A stretch of DNA of 64,000 bases from Candidatus Obscuribacter sp. (GTDB lineage: Bacteria > Cyanobacteriota > Vampirovibrionia > Obscuribacterales > Obscuribacteraceae). The notes under the pieces are model-generated. The model searched no databases. It was not told the DNA's origin and saw only the letters and a list, made by a program, of their open reading frames with translations. Position 1 is the first letter of the stretch, and each line of letters starts with the position of its first letter. Shown piece by piece: positions 23,135 to 31,621 of the stretch. The position numbers and the translations under genes were made by a program. The stretch lies in the NCBI GenBank assembly GCA_016712465.1, contig JADJQZ010000001.1, forward strand, positions 744,001-808,000. Reading direction: 5' to 3'.

Positions 23135-24466
23135 CTATTTGCTCAATCTTTGCAAGGCCATGCCTAAGAGTTTGAGACTTCCTTCTGCGGCCACCACATC
23201 GCCGGCCTTAAGACCGCTCACGACCTCCACTGAGTCGCCGAGAATTCTACCGGCTTCCACTTTCCTTTCAACGAAGCTCTTGTCGCTGTTGCGCACGTAG
23301 ACCACGGAGGATTCACCGATCTGCTGTATACATTTAGAGGGAAGGAAGTAGGCCGTGCTTTTGCCAATTTCAATGTTGAGGTTGCCGAACATTTCCGGCT
23401 TGAGAATGCGGTCCTGGTTATTGATGGTAGCTCGCACCGGCAGGGTGCGGGTTTCCGTTTCAATATGGGAGTCGATGAAGTTGAGGTGCCCGGGAAACTC
23501 TTTATGGGGGTAGCCCTCGACTCTTGCTTTTACCGGCTGCCCGCATTTCACTTCACTCACGTCTTTTTCCGGAAGCTGGGCGGTAAGCCAGACCTGGCTC
23601 AGGTCGGCGATCACGAAAAGATTCTTGCCGGCGGTGATTATCTCGCCGGGGTCAGCGTCGCGCAGGGTTATCACCCCGCTTCTGGGGGCACGTATCTCGA
23701 ACTGGTGATGAACTTCGTGTGTCTTAATTACCCTTTCTACTTCCGCTCGTTCGATTCCAAAGAGTTTCAGTCTTTGCACCACTGCTTCAGTGTTTGCTTC
23801 CTGTTTGTCGGTAATGGCTCTAAGCGAAGCACGCTCCTGTTCCAGCTCATTTTCAGCTACTTCCAGATCGGCACGTGCGGCGATCTGTTCCTCCAGGAGG
23901 GTCTTCTTCCGCTCGTATACCTTTTGCGCCAATTGCATCTTCACTTGCACTTGCTTGCGCTCTGCTTCCAGTTCCAGAAGTTTGGTGAGGAGTTCGGCTT
24001 CGATTTGACCTACTTCGTCAGAACGCACAAGTGCAAGCAACTTGCCTCTGGTCACTTCGTCTCCATGCTGTACCATTACGTCTTCGACGCGACCGGGAAC
24101 CAGGGAGGTGACCGGAGTGGTCATATTGGGGTTGGCTTGCACGACGGCCGGCACATTCAATTCTACGGGCAGGGTGCGCATTTTCACCGTGACCGTACTG
24201 AGGTTCATTTGCCTGGCCTGGCTATCGCTCAGTTTTAGTGGACCGTTAATGCAATTGCCACCGGCAATGCCTGAATAATTGCCGCTATTGTCTTCCGATG
24301 TTCCACTAGCAGAGCCGGCATTCTCGGATTGAATTTGTCCTGGTAGGACGCTACCAGGCAACTGAGTGCAGCCGCTCAAAAGCAGAATCTGGCTGAATCC
24401 GGCAAGCAGTATCAGGGTTCTTAAACTCGGGATTTTGCTGAAACTAGTCATATCCTTCCAATTCAT
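23135..24466 (-). CDS. RND efflux periplasmic adaptor (CzcB-like lipoprotein)
   Basis: A 443-residue membrane-fusion lipoprotein (lipobox LLLSGC near residue 33). After a ~40-residue Ser/Gly/Asn linker come the half-lipoyl motif (SLVPGRVEDVMVQHGDEVTRGKLLA), a helical hairpin rich in Glu/Gln/Lys, the second half-lipoyl segment (IRAPRSGVITLRDADPGEII) and the beta-barrel (GQPVKARVEGYPHKEF). The ATG lies 2 bases after the pump gene's stop, so translation is probably coupled. No clear Shine-Dalgarno precedes it; an internal ATG at residue 6 follows GGAAGG too closely. Last gene of a CzcC-A-B type operon. Confidence 0.92.
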   Translation of the reverse strand: MNWKDMTSFSKIPSLRTLILLAGFSQILLLSGCTQLPGSVLPGQIQSENAGSASGTSEDNSGNYSGIAGGNCINGPLKLSDSQARQMNLSTVTVKMRTLPVELNVPAVVQANPNMTTPVTSLVPGRVEDVMVQHGDEVTRGKLLALVRSDEVGQIEAELLTKLLELEAERKQVQVKMQLAQKVYERKKTLLEEQIAARADLEVAENELEQERASLRAITDKQEANTEAVVQRLKLFGIERAEVERVIKTHEVHHQFEIRAPRSGVITLRDADPGEIITAGKNLFVIADLSQVWLTAQLPEKDVSEVKCGQPVKARVEGYPHKEFPGHLNFIDSHIETETRTLPVRATINNQDRILKPEMFGNLNIEIGKSTAYFLPSKCIQQIGESSVVYVRNSDKSFVERKVEAGRILGDSVEVVSGLKAGDVVAAEGSLKLLGMALQRLSK

Positions 24467-24468
24467 TT

Positions 24469-27400
24469 TTACACGGTTTTAGAATGGTCTGTTGATTCGG
24501 CCAGCTCCGCTGTGATGCTTGAGCCCATACCGCCGCCTGCACTGCTGCGTTTGCCGGGACTTGGTCCGAATTTGAGGTAGAGGGCGGGCAGCACATAGAG
24601 GGTAAGTAAGGTGCAACTGATTAGACCGCCGATAATCACGATGGCGAAAGGCTTTTGAGTCTGACTGCCGATCTCGTTTGACAGGGCGGCCGGTAAGAGT
24701 CCCATAGCAGCTATTGTAGCCGTCATTAGCACTGGGCGCATGCGGGTGAGAGAGCCCTGGTATATGGCGTCTTCGATTGAGTAGCCTTCATGTCTCATTT
24801 CGTTCACGAAGGAAACAAGCAAGATGCCGTTTTTCACCGCCAGTCCGAAGAGAGCAATCAGACCGACACCGGCGGATATAGAGAAGTAGGTGCCGGTTAA
24901 GTAGAGGGCGCATACCGCTCCGATGGCTGCCAGTGGCACTACTGAGAACATGATCACGGCACCGCCCAGGGTGCCGCAAGATAGATAGAGAATGATAATG
25001 ATCAGAACCAATGTTACAGGCAGAACTATTGCCAATTGGTGTGATGCTTCGCGTTGTCTTTGAAATTCACCGGTCCAGTTGACTACATAGCCTTCCGGTA
25101 AGCTCACTTCCTTAGCAACACGGGCCTGGGCATCTTCCACCGCCGTGGCCAGGTCTCTGCCCCTGACATTGGCTCGTATGGTGGCCATGCGTGAGCCGGA
25201 TTCGCGCCAGATCTGTGTGGCGCCATTCATGGTTTTGAGGGAGGCCAATTGGCTAAGAGGTACTCTATTACCGCTCGGTGTGTCCACCAGCACCTCCCGC
25301 AAAGCCTCCTGGCTGGAACGGAAGGGAGCGGCCAGTCTGACCATCAGGTCGAAGCGGCGTTCACCTTCGATTACGGTGGAAGCGGAGGCGCCACCAATGG
25401 CAATCTCCACCAGCTCTTTCAAATCCTGTTCGGAAAGCCCATAGCGTGCTGTCTGGGCCCGGTCTATTTCAATCACAAATTGAGGTTGGCCAAGCAACGG
25501 GTCTACGATCACATCTACGATGCCGGGCGTTTCGCCCATGATATGGCCGAGCTTATGACCAAGGGCTTCCAACTGCGCCAGATCGGGACCGGAGATTTTG
25601 GCTACAAGAGAGCCCTGTACGCCCGACAGCGCTTCGTCGAGCGTGGTCTGGATGTATTGGGTGAAGTAATAACCAACTCCGGGAATCTGCTCCAGTTCCT
25701 TCCTCATGGAAGCAATCAGAAGCTCTTTGTTCTCATGGAACTGGGGGCGCCACTCTTTGGCCGGTTTCAGGTCAACATAGTGCTCCTGGTCGGCAAACTT
25801 AGCCGGGTCGGTACCGTCGTCCGGTCCGCCCACCTGGGACAGTACTTGTTTTACTTCCGGGTATTTTTCCAGCAAGGTGGTGCGCACTTGTCGGGCTACT
25901 TTTAGACCCTCGTCAAGAGTAACTGAGCCCGGCTTGACTGTGGCGCGCAGCCAGATATTGCCTTCCTCCAGGTGCGGGAGAAACTCGCTGCCTATGCCTG
26001 TAAAAAGCCAACCGGCGTAGCCAATGGCGGCGCAGGCGCAGGCGATGACGACCAGGGGGTGTTTCAATGACCACTTCAGGCTTGGTTTATAAACGAAACG
26101 GGCTAGTGCCACCACAGGTGATGTGCGTTCTTTGAGCGGTTTCTTTACCAGAAAGAAGGACATCAGCACGGGAACCAGTGTGAGAGCGGCCAGTCCGGCT
26201 CCAATCAAGGCCGTTACCATGGTCAGGGCCAGAGGGCGGAAGAGCTTACCCTCCACCCCGGAAAAGGTGAAGATGGGTAGGAAGGTAGCAATAATAGTGA
26301 TGATGCCGAATACTATTGGACCGCCGACTTCTCTTGCCGCTTCACTGAGCAAGATCAGGCGTTCACCCGGTGACATGTCCTGACCGTCCTGGCTCAGCCT
26401 GCGTACAATGTTCTCGGTCATAACCACGGCACTATCTACAAGAATGCCGAAGTCGATGGCTCCCAGCGAAAGTAAGTTGGCCGGCACTCCCAGCAAGCAG
26501 AGACATATGAAGGCAATCAGCATACTGAGCGGAATGACAATGGCGGTAATGACTGCTGAGCCCATATCCACGAGAAAAACGGCCAGCAGAACCACCACCA
26601 GGGTGATGCCGATCGTGACATTGGTGCCTACTGTATGCAGGGTCTGATTGATCAATTTGTCGCGGTCGTACATGGCCGAAAACTGCACGCCCTTGGGCAA
26701 GTGCGAGAGAATCTCCGGCAATTTTTCCTTTATAGCTCTCAAGACCTGGGAGGGGTTTTCTCCCCTGCGCAATAGCACAATGCCTTCCACCACGTCGTCT
26801 TCATAGTCTTTGCCGACCTGACCGCGCCGTACCAGGGAGCCGATGGTGACGTCGGCTACATCGGAAATACGCACCGGTGTGCCCTCTGGCGTGGCTTTGA
26901 TGACTACATTTTTGATGTCTTCGATGCCCCGGACCAGACCTAACTGTCTGACAATTAGGGCCGAGCCGTTATGTTCGAGGAAGCCTCCGCCGGTAGTGGC
27001 ATTGGAATTGGCAGCCGCCTCGAAAACTTCTTTCAGGGTAACGCCGTAGGCTTTGAGCCGATAAGGATCTACGTTGATTTGATAGGCCTTGGTGGCGCCG
27101 CCTTCGCTGATGACGCCGATTACACCGGGTATCTGCCGAAAGAGCTTTTCCATTTCCCACTGTTCTATGGAGCGCAAACCCATGGTGGAATAGTAAGGAC
27201 TGTGCAGGCAATATCGATAAATCTCCCGCAGGGAACCCACGTCAGGTTCCAGATGGGGGGTTATATCAGGGGGAAGGGCGGCGGCATGAATACGTTCAAG
27301 CACCTGCTGTCTGGCCAGGGTTGTGGGCGTGCTGTCCGTGAAGGTCGAAATGACTACCGACAGACCATACAAAGAAAGCGAGCGCAGGGCAATTTGCCCG

Positions 27401-27639
27401 GGAATACCGTTCATTTCCTTTTCCAGGGGAACGGTAATGAGTTTCTCAACCTCTTCCGGTCCTTTGCCGGGGGTAAGAGTTATCACTCGCACTTGCGGGT
27501 TGGCCAGCTCGGGATAAGCTTCAATCGGCAATAGCTTCCAGGCGGCAATGCCGGCCAGCACCACAACCAGAGAGGCGAACAAAGTCAGGTAACGGCCTTT
27601 CAGTGCGGCATCGATAAAGGCGTTGATAATTTGCTGCAT
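24469..27639 (-). CDS. Heavy-metal RND efflux pump (CusA/CzcA family)
   Basis: A 1056-residue inner-membrane pump of the HME-RND group, distinct from the pump at 13.1 kb. It has twelve predicted TM segments, porter loops (LLPIEAYPELANPQVRVIT after TM1) and the TM4 metal-transport acidic set (DFGILVDSAVVMTEN). The last TM leads to a short Gly/Ser-rich tail. I chose ATG 27639 (QQIINAFIDAALKGRYLTL), where the canonical N terminus starts; the frame stays open to 27774, but that part encodes a FPFPFPFP run from a hexamer repeat and is probably untranslated. The outer-membrane channel gene lies upstream and the adaptor downstream. Confidence 0.94.
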   Translation of the reverse strand: MQQIINAFIDAALKGRYLTLFASLVVVLAGIAAWKLLPIEAYPELANPQVRVITLTPGKGPEEVEKLITVPLEKEMNGIPGQIALRSLSLYGLSVVISTFTDSTPTTLARQQVLERIHAAALPPDITPHLEPDVGSLREIYRYCLHSPYYSTMGLRSIEQWEMEKLFRQIPGVIGVISEGGATKAYQINVDPYRLKAYGVTLKEVFEAAANSNATTGGGFLEHNGSALIVRQLGLVRGIEDIKNVVIKATPEGTPVRISDVADVTIGSLVRRGQVGKDYEDDVVEGIVLLRRGENPSQVLRAIKEKLPEILSHLPKGVQFSAMYDRDKLINQTLHTVGTNVTIGITLVVVLLAVFLVDMGSAVITAIVIPLSMLIAFICLCLLGVPANLLSLGAIDFGILVDSAVVMTENIVRRLSQDGQDMSPGERLILLSEAAREVGGPIVFGIITIIATFLPIFTFSGVEGKLFRPLALTMVTALIGAGLAALTLVPVLMSFFLVKKPLKERTSPVVALARFVYKPSLKWSLKHPLVVIACACAAIGYAGWLFTGIGSEFLPHLEEGNIWLRATVKPGSVTLDEGLKVARQVRTTLLEKYPEVKQVLSQVGGPDDGTDPAKFADQEHYVDLKPAKEWRPQFHENKELLIASMRKELEQIPGVGYYFTQYIQTTLDEALSGVQGSLVAKISGPDLAQLEALGHKLGHIMGETPGIVDVIVDPLLGQPQFVIEIDRAQTARYGLSEQDLKELVEIAIGGASASTVIEGERRFDLMVRLAAPFRSSQEALREVLVDTPSGNRVPLSQLASLKTMNGATQIWRESGSRMATIRANVRGRDLATAVEDAQARVAKEVSLPEGYVVNWTGEFQRQREASHQLAIVLPVTLVLIIIILYLSCGTLGGAVIMFSVVPLAAIGAVCALYLTGTYFSISAGVGLIALFGLAVKNGILLVSFVNEMRHEGYSIEDAIYQGSLTRMRPVLMTATIAAMGLLPAALSNEIGSQTQKPFAIVIIGGLISCTLLTLYVLPALYLKFGPSPGKRSSAGGGMGSSITAELAESTDHSKTV

Positions 27640-27682
27640 GCAGGTCCCGGCCTGGAAATGATGAGAGAATGCGCCAATCGAC

Positions 27683-27706
27683 GGAAACGGAAATGGAAAT
27701 GGAAAT
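27683..27706. repeat. Four tandem GGAAAY hexamers
   Basis: GGAAAC followed by three GGAAAT units, 44-67 bases upstream of the RND pump start on its 5' side. It is a short simple-sequence repeat that could vary in copy number. Confidence 0.8.
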
Positions 27707-27905
27707 AGATTCTCGGCGGCGGTAACACTGCCTCTTTTGGCAAAGACCACGCTTCCGTATATTGTTGCATCCAAATGTGCTTAAGTTGTGATGAAATGTC
27801 CCCTTTGCCTCCATTCACGGCACATGCGGGCTCTGATTTCTGAGGCGGCAGGGCTAAAATTAAGAAGAATTAGTCCTGGTTCCGCACTGCCTACCGGTGC
27901 TGCAA

Positions 27906-29561
27906 TTAGTATTCCAGGGGTCTGCCGCAAGCCTGTTCCAGTTCGGTATAAGCATCCTGATAAAGGCGTACGGCATCGAGATACTGTCCGCGAATGCTTA
28001 TGTTGGCTTGTTGCACCTGCAAAGTAGCAGTAATGTCCGACTGTCCTACTTCGTAACTGCGCCTCGATAGGCGCGCTACTTCATAGGAATCCGCCAGTAC
28101 GTGATCCTGATATACCTTGAGCTTCTGTCTGGCTGCCAGCACATTGTTGTAGGCCGATGATACCTGCTGGCTGATGATATTTTTCTGGCTGTCCATCTCG
28201 TACTTGAGCTGTTTGCCCACGGCCTTGAGGCGGAAGATTTCGCCCTGGTTCCAGTTTGTCAGAGGGGTTTCGATATTGAGGGAAACATAGATAGAGCTTA
28301 GCTTGGGACCGGTGGGGGCATTGCCTGAAACCGAGGAGCCGAAACTGACGGCCGGATTGGGAATGACGTTACCGTAGGCGGTACGCAGGTTGGCGTCATT
28401 CAATTTGAGCCTTTGGGCAATGCTCTGCAACTCGAGCCTTTGCTCCAGCGCCTTGCCGATGAAGACATTCAAAGGCGGCATGTCCTGGTCGAAATCAGGC
28501 AAAAGCTGGTTCTTCTGATTCTCATCCAGCTTTACTTTGGTCTGGTCCTTCAGATAAGCCGGCAGTCTGGGAATGTTTATAGGGGTCTCAGGGCTGCGTC
28601 CCATAATAATGTTGAGCTGTTGCTTGGCTCGGATAACCCGCCTCTGTCCTACTTGTCTTTCCACGTCGGCCTGAGAGGTGGCCAGCCTTGCCTTCAAGAC
28701 ATCCAGCTCCGGCACGTCGCCTGCCTGGAATCGTTTCTCCGAAACCTGGGAGAGCTTGCTGGCCAGATCATAGAGGGAGTTGAGGGTTTCAACCGTCTCC
28801 TGAGCCACGACTGCTTCCGTGTAGGCGCGGCGCACATCGGCCCTCAATGTCCAGAGGGCGGCCATGAGGTCGGTACGGGCCTGGTCTACCAGCCGTTTAG
28901 TGGCCAGCAGGCGGAAGACCAACTTCCACGGTGGCTCCCAGCTGAAGGATGGTCCGATGCGGCGGACCTGTTCGGCATAGGGACCGCGGTCGAAGAACAA
29001 GCCGGCATTGGGTTGGGCGGCGGCTTCTGCAAAGGCCGACCTGGTAATGTTGAGCTGGGCGCGAATGGCTGCCGCTCTCGGGCTTTTCACCAGGGCTTCG
29101 TCCAGAGATTGCAGTATCGTGGTGCCGGGGCCGCTCTCCGGCCTGGGGGTGGCTTCGTTAAATTGCACCGTTCCCAGCACTTTTGTGGAGTCGTTCACGG
29201 CCGAGCTTTTGTCCGGCCCAGTTTGGCTGCCGTCGCCACGGGGGTTGGGTAGAATGAGCCCCTGGCCGGAGCCGGTGGTGACCATGCCCTGGTCGGCCGG
29301 AGCCGCCGGGGCGGGGGTCTGAGGTGAATACTTAGTTTGATCCGTCGAGGAAAAAGTATTGTTCATGGCCGGCCGCAAGACCGGATTCTGGGCCAATTTG
29401 TCCAGAAGTGAGTCGGTTGCGGGTACATACAGGTTTGAAGGCGACTTTTCGGCAGCGATGGCTGAGTGTGAGAGCACAGTCGCCATGGCGGCAGAAACTA
29501 TGAGCCCAGAAGTTTTATTGAGGACTGTAGACAATGGATTCCGATTTACTAAAGCAGTCAT
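27906..29561 (-). CDS. TolC-family outer-membrane efflux channel (CzcC/CusC-like)
   Basis: A 551-residue outer-membrane factor. A signal peptide (VSAAMATVLSHSAIAAE) is followed by a long Pro/Ser/Thr/Gly-rich linker (residues ~40-130). Two TolC-type alpha-helical hairpin repeats begin at LDEALVKSPRAAAIRAQLN and at FIGKALEQRLELQSIAQRL, with AEAAAQPNAGL and VIPNPAVSFGSSVSG strands between them. It first transcribes on the minus strand, followed by the pump and the adaptor, giving a complete tripartite metal exporter. The 266-base gap to the pump contains only the hexamer repeat and unremarkable sequence. Confidence 0.92.
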   Translation of the reverse strand: MTALVNRNPLSTVLNKTSGLIVSAAMATVLSHSAIAAEKSPSNLYVPATDSLLDKLAQNPVLRPAMNNTFSSTDQTKYSPQTPAPAAPADQGMVTTGSGQGLILPNPRGDGSQTGPDKSSAVNDSTKVLGTVQFNEATPRPESGPGTTILQSLDEALVKSPRAAAIRAQLNITRSAFAEAAAQPNAGLFFDRGPYAEQVRRIGPSFSWEPPWKLVFRLLATKRLVDQARTDLMAALWTLRADVRRAYTEAVVAQETVETLNSLYDLASKLSQVSEKRFQAGDVPELDVLKARLATSQADVERQVGQRRVIRAKQQLNIIMGRSPETPINIPRLPAYLKDQTKVKLDENQKNQLLPDFDQDMPPLNVFIGKALEQRLELQSIAQRLKLNDANLRTAYGNVIPNPAVSFGSSVSGNAPTGPKLSSIYVSLNIETPLTNWNQGEIFRLKAVGKQLKYEMDSQKNIISQQVSSAYNNVLAARQKLKVYQDHVLADSYEVARLSRRSYEVGQSDITATLQVQQANISIRGQYLDAVRLYQDAYTELEQACGRPLEY

Positions 29562-29755
29562 TTATAGCTATTGCTGTTTCCGCCGGCTCAAGTATAACGG
29601 TTTCCCGTCTTACTGCTTCCTCTTATAATCTGCTAACATTGCTGCCCTTGGGTGCTTGCGCACTGCTTGAAGACCCGCCCGGCGGTACTTTTCGGTTGTC
29701 ATGAAAGGTCTTGCTTGCAGGGTCCGCCGGTAAACATTGTGAAAGCCATTAGAGA

Positions 29756-30607
29756 ATGAACAACAAGGAAAGTCGAGCATTTTTGAAAGGGGAGATGGAG
29801 TTTACTCCCCAGCGAATGATGCGCTACATCCGTTCTCGGGCTCGCCTTGCTACCAGCGAGGATATAGAAGATATATTGCAGAATGCACTGGTTCTGGTTA
29901 CTCAGCACTTTGATCCCGGCCATCCCGATGCCAAGTTAGCCCTATATTGTATGGGCGCCTGCAACAAAGCTATTGCTCAGAACCTGGAGCGATATCACAA
30001 GATTTCCCTCAAGAAACGCAGTGATGCCGGTAAGGAGGCTAAGGATGGCGCCCCGGCTACAGCGGATGAGGGTGAAGGTGAGGGGCAGGAAGGCAGCGAC
30101 CCGGGAGAGTCGCCGGTGGGACTGCCCAAAACCGCCGGTATAGCTCAAAGCGCGGTGGGCCCGTCCGACTTGCGGCAGGCGGAACTGGACGGTGCCGTGG
30201 TGACTGTGAAGACGCTCTCGCCGGGAAAATCCTTCGACGAGACACCATCCACCACCAGTCAGTACCGCACCACATCTCTCGATACCATGTTTGACGAAGA
30301 GGACGGGCGTAGTGCCGATGACCTCTTCGGCGGCGATATGAATGTGCTTGCTTCTGGCGGCGGTAGCAGCGACCCGGCCGGTAGAGCATTAATTAATGAT
30401 CTGGTGGAGTTGGTCCTGGCCGAACTGCCTTCCCAATTGCACCGTACCTGCTTCGTTTTGAAGTATGTGGAAGGTTATAAGCGAGAAGATTTGATTGAAT
30501 GTCTAAAAATGGATGCGAAGAGTATAGATACCATCGACAAGAAAATCGTCCGAACCCTGAAGGCATTCAAAGACAAGCTAGATCAGGACGAGGCACGAAT
30601 TAGATAG
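29756..30607 (+). CDS. Sigma-70-like (ECF-type) factor with a long acidic linker
   Basis: A 283-residue protein whose ends look like sigma regions. Residues ~15-80 fit region 2 (RYIRSRARLATSEDIEDILQNA, then CMGACNKAIAQNLERYH). Residues ~212-275 fit region 4 (LPSQLHRTCFVLKYVEGYKREDLIECL and IDKKIVRTLKAFKDKL). The ~130 residues between them are Gly/Glu/Asp/Ser/Pro-rich and look disordered, whereas ordinary ECF sigmas have a short linker of 20-50 residues. It could be a divergent ECF sigma or a DNA-binding derivative. AGAG lies one base before the ATG, a poor ribosome site. The next gene starts 15 bases later and is its likely partner. Confidence 0.65.
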   Translation: MNNKESRAFLKGEMEFTPQRMMRYIRSRARLATSEDIEDILQNALVLVTQHFDPGHPDAKLALYCMGACNKAIAQNLERYHKISLKKRSDAGKEAKDGAPATADEGEGEGQEGSDPGESPVGLPKTAGIAQSAVGPSDLRQAELDGAVVTVKTLSPGKSFDETPSTTSQYRTTSLDTMFDEEDGRSADDLFGGDMNVLASGGGSSDPAGRALINDLVELVLAELPSQLHRTCFVLKYVEGYKREDLIECLKMDAKSIDTIDKKIVRTLKAFKDKLDQDEARIR

Positions 30608-30622
30608 ATTCAGGAGATGGCA

Positions 30623-31321
30623 ATGACAACGCTAAATGACAAACTTAAACAAGTGCTCTCGATTCAGGACGAAACCGAGTGTGCCAAGTCGTTTGAGAAG
30701 TTCTGTCAAGAAAACTTCCACGACTTGCCCCTGCCCGGGGAAAATTCCATGTTTGACCGGGCTATGTGGATGGCTTCCCAGTTTCTCTCTCTTTCTAAAT
30801 CCGATGAAGAGGTGGTGAAACGGGTCACCAATCGTATGGAAGCGAAGCTCCCCCGGGAAGTTTCAGCCCTGGATCAGGCGGTGGATAAAGCCGTTTTTCA
30901 CCTCAAGGACCTGCTCGGTCAGGCTCGCGAAACTGCCATCGGCACCTGGCAGGACATGCTCTCGGCCTGCGCCTGGCAGCAAATGGTACCGGCCGGAGCC
31001 ACCCGCGGGGTGGGCAGCCAGTTGGTATCTCTTGGTACTTTCGAAAAGGTTGAAGGTGACGTTCGCATTCAAGTGAACTTAGGCTGGATGGTCGATCAGA
31101 ACAATCTGCGCCTGCTTCTGCAAGCTAAAGACAGCGAAGACAATGCCATCGCCGATGTGGAAGTGAGGGTCACGGAAAGCGATAAGGGTCTTATCTATTC
31201 TTCCAAGACCAACCAGGACGGTGCCGTCGTGGCACCGGCGGTCAAGATCAATCCCGGGCAGTATCAAATTCAGGTGTTTTGGTCCGACAAAGTGGTGGAA
31301 ACACCCTTCTTCCGGGTCTAA
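30623..31321 (+). CDS. Hypothetical partner protein of the sigma-like factor
   Basis: A 232-residue soluble protein, co-transcribed with the sigma-like gene. Residues 1-95 are helical and polar (CAKSFEKFCQENFHDLP, EEVVKRVTNRMEAKLP). Residues ~135-232 look like an immunoglobulin-like or SpaA/CarboxypepD-type beta sandwich (VQVNLGWMV-like strands, GAVVAPAVKINPGQYQIQVFW). No transmembrane segment is seen, so it is not a classical membrane anti-sigma factor. By position, small helical protein plus beta domain, it may regulate the factor upstream; this is inference. ATG 30623 is preferred to 30617 because AGGAG is 6 bases upstream of it and abuts the other. Confidence 0.7.
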   Translation: MTTLNDKLKQVLSIQDETECAKSFEKFCQENFHDLPLPGENSMFDRAMWMASQFLSLSKSDEEVVKRVTNRMEAKLPREVSALDQAVDKAVFHLKDLLGQARETAIGTWQDMLSACAWQQMVPAGATRGVGSQLVSLGTFEKVEGDVRIQVNLGWMVDQNNLRLLLQAKDSEDNAIADVEVRVTESDKGLIYSSKTNQDGAVVAPAVKINPGQYQIQVFWSDKVVETPFFRV

Positions 31322-31435
31322 CAGCGCTCCAGCCCGAGGCCTGCTCCACTGGCGGCTTTTGGTTCCGGCAATGTAAACTTCAGGCGGCGGTTTCTTGTCC
31401 CCGCAGACCTGAAATATCTCTGAAATCTATCAGGA

Positions 31436-31460
31436 AGAGGCACCCACCCGGTGCCTCTTT
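31436..31460 (+). terminator. Rho-independent terminator after the sigma-like operon
   Basis: AGAGGCACC (31436-31444) pairs with GGTGCCTCT (31450-31458) around a 5-base loop, followed by TT and CAGTTT. It closes the operon ending at 31321. The rest of 31322-31621 has no gene and should hold the promoter for the PAS gene. Confidence 0.75.
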
Positions 31461-31621
31461 CAGTTTCTAGGGAAGGACGAAAAACCGTTCATATTACGCA
31501 AGGTTGGCAAGAGGTTGGGAGTTTTGTGTTATTCTCTTCCCAGGTGTTGGCAATATCCAGACAGAATGAATCGAGGCGTACTTCTGGTGCGTTCATTCGG
31601 CGCTTTCATTCGATTGGCCCT

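Noticed and set aside
28413..29252. 279-codon plus-strand frame
   Set aside because: Antisense to the TolC-family gene, which has the expected helical hairpins.
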